Below are positions 50,148 to 61,743 of a stretch of DNA of 64,000 nucleotides, one piece after another (positions within the stretch are counted from its first letter, which is position 1; each line of letters begins with the position of its first letter). The stretch is from Sequoia sempervirens (taxonomy: Eukaryota > Streptophyta > Pinopsida > Cupressales > Cupressaceae). The notes under the pieces are model-generated. The model worked only from the letters and a program-made list of their open reading frames with translations. It was not told where the DNA came from and made no database searches. The stretch covers positions 697,050,197-697,114,196 of the forward strand of contig VDFB02270651.1 in NCBI GenBank assembly GCA_007258455.2, written 5' to 3'. The position numbers were made by a program, and so were the translations under genes.

Positions 50148-50312
50148 TTGTGGAGGGGAGGGCCATAGCCCTGCACTCCCCCACGACGCCCTTATGGGAG
50201 GCGTTGCTCCCACGTAGCACCCCCCATTGGGAGGCGCTACCCACACAACACCCCCCATATGGGGGAGGCTACGTGGCAGCTTGGCCACTCCCTTTTGGGA
50301 GGGGCCCACACC
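50148..50312. repeat. GC-rich palindromic island in LTR
   Basis: This 165-bp block is strongly C/G-rich in an AT-rich LTR. It holds several inverted repeats: GGGAG-GCGTTG-CTCCC (50196-50211), perfect CCCCCATATGGGGG (50252-50265) and CTCCC-TTTT-GGGAG (50288-50301), with GGGAGGCG words repeated. The 117-codon frame across it runs into TA repeats and is not a gene. Confidence 0.75.
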
Positions 50313-50374
50313 ATGCCTTAGGTTACTATTTTTTTAGAAAAATAAAAGAAAAATTTAAAATTCATTTTTTTATA

Positions 50375-50404
50375 TTTATATTATTTAATATTATATATTA
50401 TATA

Positions 50405-50437
<33 letters not shown>

Positions 50438-50640
50438 ATAATATATATATTATATTATATATATAATATATATGTTATATGTATATATATAATAATATTT
50501 TAATATTTAAATAATATATTTTTTTTATAATAATTTATATATATATATATTATATATATACTTATGAATATATATCATATACATTTAGTGTGTATATGTA
50601 TATATATAGGGTATATATGTATATTTTATATATTTTTAAA
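50375..50640. repeat. TA-rich microsatellite block
   Basis: Long imperfect TATATA runs interrupted by ATTT and TGTA words. Confidence 0.85.
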
Positions 50641-52378
50641 TAAATTAATTAGTTGAATTTAAAGCAGTTTATTTAAATGATAATGATATATTTAATTATA
50701 TTGATATAGTTGTATATACATTAAATATACACTTATATTATTTAATATATGTGGGAATTTAAGCTTAGTTAAATTTATGTTGATTATTCTAGTATAATTG
50801 AAATAAAGATTGTTTTATTCTCATGAAATGATTTAGTTAGTTAAAAGACTATATTTAATCAGTGAGTATGATCGAGCAAGAAAATTAAATGCTTAGCTTT
50901 GAATTCCGTAATGTTTATCAACGTGATTGGATTTTACTCTCGAGTATGTACAAGGAAATGAATTATTTAATTTATACCATGCACTATGATGATTGAGTGA
51001 ATTGGATTTACGAAATCCTAATATTAGTGATTTGATTTCTTTTAAAGAATTGCCTGAAATGCTTCCTTATGATGTGTGGCGTTCATTCTTGGAGTGGGGT
51101 AATTGAGTCAGTGTATATGTAAGTCTTCCAGATGGTTGTTTCAAATTTGGTATGGGTTGTCATTATGATAGTCAACCTTTGGATTCCTTGGGTAGTGCGT
51201 TTAATCATATCCAGTTTTAACCTGGTTATTGTGAACGAGAAGTGTGGGCTTTATGTCTTGTATAGGAGTCATTCTCCTTAGGTCGCACTTGTGTACCCTT
51301 GAGTGTGGATTTAATCCACATTTTTTCTTAGAGGAGTGGCTTGCAATGAGGGCCGACACACAAAGTGGTGTTAGGGAAACTCTTTGCAAGTTGGTTAATT
51401 CAGTGATAACATAATAAACTTTTAGAGGCTTAGGTTGCATCAAACACTTAACAAGATTATTTTTTCCTCGCTCATGGACACAAGGGCTAGCATAGACTTG
51501 GGATGAGACGAGAAGGCCTGGAATGGCAAGATCGTTGCCTTGTCTCTATGAGAGGCAATTGATTCTGCATTGGTTTACATGAGGGGCCAGAAATTGTTAG
51601 AGGTTACTAGGATATCCCAAGATGGGGGTCAAGACCTAGGAAGATTTGCCAGGATATCCCATGTGACATTGTGATGACACTTCTCCTAAGTCAACAGTAT
51701 GATTGTATCAGTGATGTAAACAATTATTTAACTCTGGAAGCATCTTAACCTTCGTGATATGTGATGTGGTACTTGTATTTAGTTCATTTCAGTTTTGTGT
51801 AGCCTATGTCTAGAGGTAGATGGTCTTGCCTAGGAATCCTTGTTACTATCTCCTAGCACGGTGGGTGAGCCTTCGGGTATCACATGGTTGGGTGGAACGT
51901 GCATCTTAATCCATTGGGTCAGCTTTTTGTTTGTATGGATGAGATTTCCAGTTGGAGAGCTCGTGGGATCCAGTTCTTCATGCTTTACTCTTTCAGTTAT
52001 TAATGTAATTTTAATACCCCTCTTTGTATCGAGGTAGAAGTTGTAAATTGTAACCTTATTCTTTGGAAGTATCTCATTTTGGGAATGAGTGTTGTAATCA
52101 TATTGTAAATTATATTATTGGGATCATGTGGAATTTTTATGTCTTGATTTAATTTTATCATGGTTGGAATGTATGCGCATTAATTTGATAATCAATTAAA
52201 TGTAATGGTTTTAATTCATGTTTCATGTTTGGGTTGATGTAAACCCAGTCTTGTAACCTTAGTGGTTGTTGTCATTGTGTAGTCAACCTTCATGCTTTTT
52301 GTACCTTTAAAAAAAAAACTATTGCGTTTGTGTTGTGAATTGCAACTTCCCCTAGGGTTGCGTGGTGGGGGCGTTACA

Positions 52379-55300
52379 TGAATGCTTTGATCAATGTCAT
52401 GTGGACCATGGGAACACATGTAGTAAACAAATAACTAGTTCACAAAATCTCAATCAAGTGTAGGGTTCTTTTTGTGTTTATTCTCATTTCATTATCATTT
52501 GTTCAAAAGCTTGTGGGGTTTTTTGCTCCTCACTGTGTTTTTGCATGTGGGTGTGAGTGTAATGAATGCATAGCTAATTCATGAAATCTTAGGTGAATGT
52601 TGAATTTTGTTTGTGCTTATTCTTAGTTTTGCATCATTTGTTAAGAAGCTTGTAGGATTTCAAGCTTCTGCATATGCTTTTTCATTTTTTTGTTGCATAA
52701 AAGTGCACTGCTAGTGAATGGTTGGGCTATGTGTTTATGATACTCCATAACTTTGAGGGTACACATGCAGAGAATGCAAAACTAATTCATAAAATCTTAG
52801 GCGAGTATTGGATTTTGTTTGTGCTTATTCTCATTTTACTATCACCTATTATAAACCTTGCAAGTTTTGTAGCTCTTCATTGTGCTTTCACATGTGGTGC
52901 ATGTGCAACAAATGCATGGTTAATTCATAAATTTTTAGGTGAGTGTGGGGTTTTTTTGCACTTATTCTCATTTGTTTATCATTTTTTCAAAAGCTTGTGC
53001 ATTTTTTAGCTCTTTCTTGTAGTGTTGCATGTTTGACTTATATAATTGAAAATTTGCACATAGAACAATAAGCTCAAGCTGGTGGTATAGAGCAATCACA
53101 ATACCTTGTAATATGTTAATAGTGAACATGTATAAATGGGAATGCTTTTCTATTCCTTTGTGTAGTGCATACGTTCCACGTGTTGAATGAGTGCATAGAT
53201 AGTGAGAATCACAAGAATGTTACATGTAAACATGTGGGAGTATAGACTGCAAAGATATTTTTCCTTTGATTAATACATAAGAATAAAACCTACAAATTCT
53301 ATGTACAACATTGAGACAGACAAAAGTGTTTTATTGTTTTGAAGACAAATGACATTTGCAAAAGAAAGATTGATTTAATACTAATATCAACAATTTATTA
53401 ATCCAATGATTAAATGTTCGCAAAATATAAAATATGCCCTATTCTCCTAATTTACTTTAACAACCATGAATAATAGACCAAGTCCAACCAATAGAAAAAG
53501 AAACAAATAGTTTGTTATCTATCTATTGCAACTGAAACTATTGCAATAGAAAACTTCTTTTTATCCTGAACTACTTCATGTCATATGCCATTCTATATTT
53601 CCAGTATACAAATGTCTATGTTTATGAGATTACATGTAATTAATGTTCATATGTTTAATAGGTTGTATATTAAATGTGATATTCAACATTGATCTCAGCA
53701 TTGATTATAGTGCTAGACAATTATGTTATTACTCTTATACATTGAGACAAAATGATCCATTTTTTTAATCTTTGACTAGTTTTTTTTATATGTGAGAATT
53801 TATCTATGTCAAATTACTTACAAACAACATTCAAAGTGAAGAACCTAGTCAAATAAATAACCCGGTTCAAGTGAAATGCATATATAGTTTTGAGCTTAGA
53901 GCATATTCATGCTTACCTAAAATTCTATTAGTATCTAAAAAAAGTGTAACAACAATTTTTACACTTGAACTAGTTTCTTCATTTGTTGGGTTCTTCATTG
54001 GTACTAGTTGCAAAATTTGTATTTAATGTCTTTAACATTTTCAAAAAATTGTCACTTTTGTCTATTTTTTTGCAAATTTTATCATATTTTTATGTGTTTA
54101 CTTTTTTATGAATAATGTACTATATGTTAGTTTTTTCAACTATTCATGCCTATGATGCATTAACTATGTATTCATTGTTTGGGTAGCCATCACTCTACAA
54201 AATTTATTACATTACTATTTTTTCTATTTACAATGTTTTTCATGTGCTTCTATGTTTTGTGTTTATGAATAACATATTATGTGCCATGTTGTATGCTCAT
54301 TTGTTTAATTTGTCCCATTCGCATGCACCGTTGCTTTTAACTAAACCCAGATACAAAGATCTATTGCATTGTGAATATTTCTCACTATTGAACACCAAAC
54401 TAGAAGGTCAATTTCTTGTATCATTCTTTTCTTTTCTTTCCAATGAATTTTAAAGATTGTAATGTGTGTATAAAACAAAACTATTTTTTTGGAAAACAAA
54501 AGTTACTTTTGCAATCAGAATAATGCATAATTGCAAACATGTCATATGCAATCCATATCCAATGTTTTACCATGAACATTGACTACACTGTATAATTTGA
54601 AATATATTTTTTTTGTCTATTTTTCCATTTATTGCAGTGGCTTTAATATTTATTTGCTTATAAGAAAATTAGCACAATTGAAGCACATAATAAATTTTGA
54701 AAAATAGTTGTAGCTCATTGCAAAGCACCATTATGTTTTGTGCTAATTTTTTTGCATTCTACTTGTGACATGAGTTGTCTCTTACAATTGAAGTGTAGGA
54801 CACAAATCTTCTGTGCTACAAATCAACTTGCATCTTTAACAATAGGCTTTAAGGTTATATTCTTGTACTATTCTCCCACCTTCTTTACAATGAAATTTAA
54901 TTCTTCCAATGTATCTCAAAATTATGTATTGAAAGAATTGTAAACAATAAAGGATAATGCTTGTTCAAGAATATGACTTCCCATAGAGGCAGATGAGCAT
55001 AATGAATGACATGTCATGTGATTCATAAACATGCAACTATTTTTTCCTTTCTACCAAGTTACTTTTATGTGACACAATATACTAGTATTAGTGATAAAAA
55101 CCAATCACAATATCTAGTAGATTGTCATTGCTACAAAAATTAAAACTCTTTTATATTGTTGACCACGCACTTGTCCACTGTACAAAACTAAAATCCATTC
55201 ATTCTAGATTTATTGTTACAATAGGCACTAGCATGCAAGAAAAGCCTATGAAATTTGGATTCTATCTCTAAATGATTCTAAAAATTTATTGCACTAGTCT

Positions 55301-56460
55301 ATTTGGCTTATTTTCTTTTAGGAAAACAACTTCATAGGAACTCAATGCATCTACCACATGTTCATTGTGTATGCTATAGACTCTACTCATTTGTCTATTT
55401 TCTACTTTTAACAAGAACCACTGTCTACAATTAAAGTTGAGAGCAACTATCTATATGGCTAGATATATACTTGATTGTTCAACAAACAACTAGAACAATA
55501 GATTCTTGTATCCTTGTTGCTTTTTCTTTGGAATAAATTTCAAATGTTCCAATGTGCCTAAAAATTATGTATTTGTAGAGTTATAAAAAAAAAAAAAAAA
55601 GTTCCTTACAAGAACTTAACTCGCCAAATGGATAGATGAGCATACTAAATGAATGCCATGTTATCTAATCCACAAACATGGAACTATTTTTTTCCGACAA
55701 GCAACCTATTGTTGTAGTTGTTGGATTTTCTTTTCAAAAGAGGTACTAATACGTTACTGGTCACTCAAGCAATGAACACATGGTCAATGCATTCAGTGCT
55801 ACTCACTTGCCTCAAGTTGCATCCTTCCCTCTTGTAACAACCATAAATACTTTCAGTTACAAAATATCATAAACCAACAACAAATCCACTTATTAGCAAC
55901 ATAGTTCTACATAATTAAAAACATGTAAAAGTGCAACCATCAACCAAAAACACATAAGCCTTTCAACAAACACTATCGATTCACTGCGTGTGTACCCACA
56001 AGTCCTCCAATACATCTTGCACAATTTTTTTTACAAGATTTGATGGAAAACCAATAGCCACTCAAGCCATTAACATACAATTAATGCTTTCAATGCATGA
56101 ATGATCCACAAGACCCTATTCAAACCATTCACTTTTCCTTGTAACGCTTCCACTTATCAAGTATCAAAAAAAGACAGACAAGCCACTCACCAGTTGCACA
56201 CCATTCCAATGGATCCTATCTCATTTAAGCATTCCAGAGTATCTCAACTATCCAAGATAACACCAAGATTTTGAAAAAAGAATAAACAGACAACAAGCAA
56301 AATCAACACTCGCTTCATATTTCATGAATCAACTATGTATTGTATACTTGTATTCACACCAACTTCCCAACACACACTTCAAGGTTTGCATTTGATGAAT
56401 TAAACATGCATTCACTACTTCATGACTGACCAACCCACTACCAAAAACCTTGTGCCACAT
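52379..56460. repeat. Satellite-like array, block 3
   Basis: Head units repeat at shrinking spacing, with the AATGCA anchor word at 52564, 52773 and 52911. Tail units in plus orientation occur at about 54250-54470, 54770-55050 and 55360-55710, each with a word like CATTCTTTT...TTCCAATGAATTT, then TTCAAGAATATGACTTCCCA-like and GAGCATAATGAATGACATG-like words. From about 55750 head units run in minus orientation (CACATAAGCCTTTCAACAAA, ATTTCATGAATCAACTATG). No gene is present. Confidence 0.6.
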
Positions 56461-57248
56461 GGGTATGTGCAGGATCATCATGGAAAAAATAGGCCCTTAA
56501 GTGGCAAAAAAACCAGAAAAATTAGAGTTAGGAAACTTGACATAAAAATTTGAATAAGTTGTCTATATTATTTCAAAAATATGTAAGAATAGAATTTGTA
56601 GAAAATTGAATGTAGTTTCTGAACTACTAGGTTTGTTTAAAAAAAAGAAATCTATTTGGTGAAAATTTTAAATTTCAATGCAGTAGTACTTAAATTTCAA
56701 GGGAAAAATAAGTGTTTGTCTAGCCACCCTAACCACAATAAAATGATAATATTTTTTTATAATATTTTAGATATAAGTAGAGGACTCATGTCCCAATGTG
56801 ATGCATATTTTTTTGTAATTTTTTCCAAGTAAATAATTAATTATGAATTTTGTGTTACAACTTTTAAAAAATATAAAAAACTCGTATGTTTGACCACCTT
56901 AACTTGGTTAAAAATTCATGAAATTCAAATTTTCTTTTTTTAATCCTATAACATGCGAAGCATAGAATGTGATGCATGTTTTGGATTCAAAAAAATTATA
57001 CCGTTTGAAAGCTATAGATGTTTTTCAATCAGTCTATCAATCATGAATTTAGTTGTAATTTGAATAGAAAATGAATAATAATTAGTTATTAAATTCAAAG
57101 TAAAACATAATTTATATTGGTGGAAAGATGAGAATATCCTTTAAAAACCCTACCCTTTTCGTTTCATCAATTTCGGGTAAAAAAAAGTTGTCAGCCACAT
57201 ACCCATCATATTGCCACTTTTTGGCCCATCATGATCCTGCACATACCC
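56461..57248 (-). mobile_element. TIR element copy F (788 bp)
   Basis: It starts GGGTATGTGCAGGATCAT and ends ATGATCCTGCACATACCC, a perfect inverted pair. ACAT flanks both sides (56457-56460 and 57249-57252). It is the closest relative of copy A and has the short subterminal variant. The reverse complement of 43334-43372 is a diverged empty version of the site. Confidence 0.9.
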
Positions 57249-58321
57249 ACATGCATCCCTCAATTAAATATTTTCCACTATGTATTATGTCCCCCTATTT
57301 TCCTAATTTACTTAAAGGAAAATGAAAAACCAAGTATACTCTTATGCTTTAGTAAATGATTTTTTTTTTCAAGTCCATATTTGTTACAATCTTCTTATGA
57401 GCATTGATTGCTTTATGTCTATGAATTGCATTTATCATGTCAATCACTATGCTTATCTATCTAAAATGTCTCCATAATAGGACCAATGTTTACAATTCCT
57501 TTGGGAGACAAATATCTACACTGACACAATTATAGTCAACTGTTGAACAAGAAAATTGGAGGTTAGGTTCTTTGATCATTGTCCTTCTCTTTCTCCAATG
57601 AAACATTTTGACAAGTATGCGAAGTATCAAGTCCGTTGTAGTATACATATGTGCAAATTACTAAAGATTTCATATTCAAAATGAAAACAAGATACAAGAA
57701 TATAGAAATAATAGACATTTATAATTATGAATATGCAATAGGCACATTCAAATTAAATGTTCAAAACTATTTCTTTGATTCTTTACAAGTATTGTTGGGA
57801 AATCAGTTATAGGTTCTTATATACATAAATTTCTATAACTATATATAAAATGAAATATGTATGTGCATATATATGTATAAAAATATAAATTTCGATTATG
57901 TATATATAATAACATCCTTCAATTAGGGAAGTGTTGCATGCAACTATTTAGGATAGGTGTCAAGAAAACAAGGACTGTTGTGGCAAGGAATTGAAAATTC
58001 TATTGAAGAAAAGTAATGCACTGAGCCTGAATGATCTAAAACAAAAAAAAAAAACAAGAATTCATATTGGGTTCTAAATTCAAATTAAAACCCTTCATTG
58101 TATTCAAGCTTTTTGTGTGGGTTTGACTCATTCAAACTGGTGTATTTGGCTTTTGGAAAACATGTTTTCTATTTAGTGGCTATCGAACCCCCTCTACATA
58201 TGCACATGTATTTGGACAACAATATCAAAAAGAAAGTAGTTGCACTTTAACAAAATAGCTAAATTCTGATTATACTTTTTATTGTTTAATCATGCAAACC
58301 CTAGGAAAATGCATTACTATA
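57249..58321. repeat. Satellite-like array, block 4, then unassigned flank
   Basis: From 57253 the sequence is the reverse complement of about 43235-43345. A tail unit in plus orientation follows at 57410-57620. From 57700 on similarity fades; TA-rich runs occur at 57830-57910. It ends at the CTATA target site of the copia element. Confidence 0.5.
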
Positions 58322-58642
58322 TGTTAGAGTAAAGTAATTAATTAACTTTACTCTCCTCTTAAGACTTCACTTTATGCAAATATATTAGTCATTTAATAAT
58401 TAATATTAATTATTAAATGCACTCACCTTAGGGTTAGGTTTTTCGTTTCATTTTTTATCTCCTTTATAAGGATTGATCTCTTGTATTCTAAAACTCTCTT
58501 GATTCATTTTTTCTCTATTAATACATTTTGCACATTGTCAAAGCTAAAACCCTTTGTTTCATTCTCTTTATTTCTCTGTGATAAGTTTCTTGCATGTAGG
58601 TGTTCTTTGGGTTTTGTTGATTTATATTTCTCAAATCCTACA
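58322..58642 (+). repeat. 5' LTR, 321 bp
   Basis: It starts TGTTAGAGTAAAG and ends TCAAATCCTACA, followed at once by the primer site. A TATA-like word is at 58463-58470. Confidence 0.95.
58463..58470 (+). promoter_or_regulatory. TATA box of copia LTR
   Basis: TTTATAAG, conserved in both LTRs (61885-61892), about 140 nt into the LTR, in the position expected for the LTR promoter. Confidence 0.5.
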
Positions 58643-58655
58643 TGGTCTCAAAGCC
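58643..58655 (+). other. Primer binding site (initiator Met tRNA type)
   Basis: TGGTCTCAAAGCC directly follows the LTR; it differs from TGGTATCAGAGCC at two positions. Confidence 0.85.
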
Positions 58656-59642
58656 AGATCTGCTTTAGCTTGTTCAGTTTTTGAAAGATTTAGAGATCTA
58701 GGTTTTGGTTGCATCAGATCTGTGTTTGTCTTCTTTTTTTATTTGGAATAGGGGGTAATTTTTTTTGGTGCACTTTGAGCTCACACAGACCTCACCGTTG
58801 AGCTCGCAGCGTCCAAAAACTCCTATTTTGATATAAAACATGTCTGATTCAGACATAGTTGCACCAGAAGGCAAAAAAAATTTGCCCCACGACCGTACAA
58901 CCCCAAGGCATGCAGAATGAGGTGAAAAATTGCAAAAATTTTTTTTTTTAAAAAAGAGTTTTTTATTAAATTTGGGCACTGCTCGTTCACACTGGTGTGC
59001 CGCTCGACTGCCACCGCCCGGCCACCACCACTGGCAGCATCCGCCGGCCATGGCCAAGCAGCCACCACCACGCCACTGGCCCGCACGCCGCCCGAGCGTA
59101 GCCCACGCGCCACCCGAGCACCACCCGCATGCCACCCGTGCTCTGCCCATGCATTGCCTACATCCAGAGTGCCACCATAGAGCCACCAGGGCCCGTTCTA
59201 ATGGTGCATGAAATTTTTCAGAATTTTCTAGTTTGATTGCATTTTTTCGCAGTCAAAGTCCGATGATCTTTTTGCACTCCGAGGGGCATAACTTGCTCAA
59301 TTTTGCTCCATTTTTCAAAAGTGAATAGGCGTCGAAAAGGTGGTTCTATACCCTTTCCAGATATGCACTCTATTTCATCATAAAATTCTTCAAGTACACA
59401 AATATTTGTCTCAAAAAATTACTGCTTTCTATTGTTTTTTGGCTTTCAATTTGTACTGGGGATTGGATTTTTGCATTGTGGGGGCGCATTTTTTCTTGCT
59501 TTCTATCATTTACATCAAAAAACAAGAATATATAAACACCAAAAACAAAAAAACCAAACCCCTTTTGCATCTTCTGTCTAGTTCTGAAAGACCACTAAAT
59601 AATAATAAAAAAATTCAGAGCAGTTGAGACATAGTTCATAGG
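58656..59642 (+). other. Leader of copia element with GC-rich island
   Basis: Nearly 1 kb separates primer site and gag start, long for a copia leader. At 58980-59190 lies a C/G-rich block of repeated CCACC, GCCACCCG and CCGCATGCCAC words, quite unlike the AT-rich rest. Open frames across it on both strands (up to 162 codons) are biased Pro/His/Ala or Gly/Trp sequences that end in non-coding DNA, and I do not regard them as genes. Confidence 0.6.
58980..59190. repeat. GC-rich degenerate minisatellite in leader
   Basis: Units near GCCACCCGAGC or CACCACCC recur at 10-20 bp without fixed spacing. It may be structured RNA, captured sequence or an expanded simple repeat. Confidence 0.6.
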
Positions 59643-61367
59643 ATGGCTGATAGATCTATTGAACCTCTCATACTACATAATTATCACACTTGGAAGGGTC
59701 GCATGATGACTCTTCTTCAGTCTCGAGGGTTATGGTCTTGTTTGGATGAGGTTTAGCCTCAATTGACTCACCCCTTTGAGGTTATGCATCATAGGAACCA
59801 TATGGATTAGGCTATGGGATTGATGGTTTTACACATTTCAGATAGTCTCTTATTTCATCTTGATGGGTGTCTCACTCCTTGAGCCATTTGGACCAAGTTT
59901 GATGGAATTTTTGGCACTGTCAATGAGTTCAGAGCATTGTAGCTTGAGGTCGAGTTGACTTCCTTGGTGCCTGATTCGTTTCCCTCCATTGAGGACTTTT
60001 TGATGAAGTTCAAACAACAAAGATCTATCTTGCAGGGTTGTGGCAAGACTAAGAATGATACAGAGTGCATCTTCCTAATTCTCTCCAAGCTTCGGGGTCC
60101 ATTTCAGATCTTCTCTTTGACCTTCTATTCCACCATGGATGCCTTGGGTGCTCAACATGTCATGCCTACTTTTGAGGTGTTTTGTGATTGTTTGACTCAT
60201 GAGCAAGCCAAGCTCAAGCAGATGGATTCACTTTCAGGTTCATAGAACCAAGCATTGGTAGCCCAGTCCTCCACAAGAAAATAGAAATAGAAACCAAAGA
60301 CCATAGAGCATTGGAAGGATTCCAGTTCATAGCACACCCATGATTCACCTTCTCCTAAGGGGGAATCATCGAAGAAAGATAGACCTAAGTGTGCTTATTG
60401 TAATAAGCCAGGACATTCTAAGTCCAAGTGTTATGAGAAGAAGATAGATGGATATGCCAAACATGTTTCAGATTTGACAGCTCTTCTTGAGAGGAACAAT
60501 ATTCATCACTCTTCTTCATCTTCATTCTAGACAGATGGACAAGCCCCACATAAGTGTCATGCATTATGTGCAACCTCCAGTTCACATTCATCCAGATGGC
60601 TACTAGATTCAGGTGCTTCACACCATATGGCATCTTCTCAAGACATGTTCTCATCTTTTGAGACTGCATCCTCACCACACATATTGATGGGTAATAACAC
60701 TTATATGAGTGTATGTGGTAAAGGTTCTATCAAAATTGATGATGGCACATTCAATGATGTACTATGTGTTCCATATTTGTCCACTAACCTTCTCTCCATC
60801 TATCAAATTGCTCACAATGGGACAGGGAAGACGGTTGAGTTTACACCTGATTCAGTGCACATCAGAGACATTCAGACTGGCAACATTGTTGCAATAGGGA
60901 CAATTGATCATTCTTCCCGGTTGTATGCATTCACACACTTTGGTCCACCATCTCCATTGTCTGAGTTTTCCACTCTTTCTACAAGAGAGCATGCAGTATC
61001 TGAGGTGAAGTTTGGTCACTTGAACTTATGTGTTCTTCCATCTGTTCATGAGACTAGTGTCGAGACTTCTACACCTCTACCTCCTATTGAGATCACATCT
61101 GTTTAGCAGGATTCCTCTTCAACTATGACTGACATTGTTGCTCCTCTCATCGAGCCATCAAGTGTAGTTTTTGAGGCCATATCAAAGGATATTCCTTTCC
61201 TCACAAATGACAGTTTCAGCACACCTATTATCCCATCTTCATTGGAGATTCCATTTAAGGATCATCTTGAGTTGTTTGATTCACGATCCTATTATTCAGA
61301 CACTCATACTACAGTTCCATTCTTTAGTGAGCATCATCCAGGACTTCCATTTTCACCTCACATCTAG
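59643..61367 (+). pseudogene. gag-protease ORF, one frame with eleven stops
   Basis: The ATG at 59643 opens a 575-codon frame with no frameshift. The N-terminal half resembles copia gag (NYHTWKGRMMTLLQSRGLW near codon 18; FKQQRSILQGCGKTKND later). The zinc knuckle CAYCNKPGHSKSKC is at 60390-60431. Protease follows with WLLDSGASHHM, catalytic D-S-G at 60606-60614, and NLLSIYQIAHNG. A weak GAG-pre-integrase trace (KFGHLNL) is near 61010; then similarity ends and integrase is absent. In-frame stops are at 59754, 59808, 59880, 59940, 60243, 60282, 60288, 60330, 60528, 61104 and 61365: all TAG except TGA at 59880. Most sit where Gln (CAG) would be natural, the TGA where Arg (CGA) would be. That is methylation decay rather than frame loss. 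Confidence 0.88.
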
Positions 61368-61734
61368 GGATTTCCTCTTCCTCGACCGTTGGATCTGTTT
61401 CTTCCTCCGAGGAGACACATTGTTTTGATCATTGGCACAGGGGTTCTCTCATTCTGGGGGGGTTTTGGAGCCTCTTCTCTCTCCTATGGGGGAACATATT
61501 TTGTACTTGCATGATAGAAGCAGCTCTTGGGGGGTCATGTTGAGTCCTTCTATCTCTCTTCTTCTTTCACTCTTGTTCATCTCTTTTTGGAGAGGAGTTT
61601 TTTCCCACTAGGTTTTCTCCTTTACTCCACTTTATAGAGATTTTGTTGTATTCGGGTACCCGATCAGGCCATGTTGCTCGGACCCACAGTTGCATTGTAG
61701 TTCCTTTGCTTTCTTCTGCATTGTAGCTCATCTT
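61368..61734 (+). other. 3' untranslated part of copia element
   Basis: T-rich sequence with GGAGAGGAGTTTTTTCCCAC and TAGGTTTTCTCC, phrases I associate with the 3' part of plant copia elements that lack more coding sequence. No RNase H tail is seen. Confidence 0.6.
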
Positions 61735-61743
61735 AAGGGGGGG
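61735..61743 (+). other. Polypurine tract
   Basis: AAGGGGGGG ends directly at the 3' LTR start TGTTAG. Confidence 0.92.

Larger units (their letters stand above)
48411..52378 (+). repeat. Long gypsy-type LTR, 3.97 kb, probably solo
   Basis: It starts TGTAGCACCCCTCCATTTTT and ends GGGGGCGTTACA. The first 1.7 kb matches 30477-28770 inverted. There is no primer site, polypurine tract or coding domain inside, so a solo LTR left by recombination is the simplest reading. Flanks are both array sequence that would join smoothly (GGAAAATTGA | TGAATGCTTTGATCAATG compared with GGAAAACTAAGTAGTTTGAC at 48151); only TGA is shared, so a clean 5-bp duplication is not seen. The length is typical of large Tat/Athila-like LTRs. 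Confidence 0.65.

Noticed and set aside
50150..50503. 117-codon frame with Ile/Tyr tail
   Set aside because: The tail is translated TA microsatellite and the head a palindromic GC island in an LTR.
48411..52378. 5-bp target duplication of the long LTR
   Set aside because: Flanks ATTGA and TGAAT share only TGA; I could not confirm a duplication by eye.
58698..59186. 162-codon minus-strand frame rich in Gly/Trp/Ala
   Set aside because: It crosses a GC-rich low-complexity island and runs on into copia leader; opposite-strand frames are equally open.
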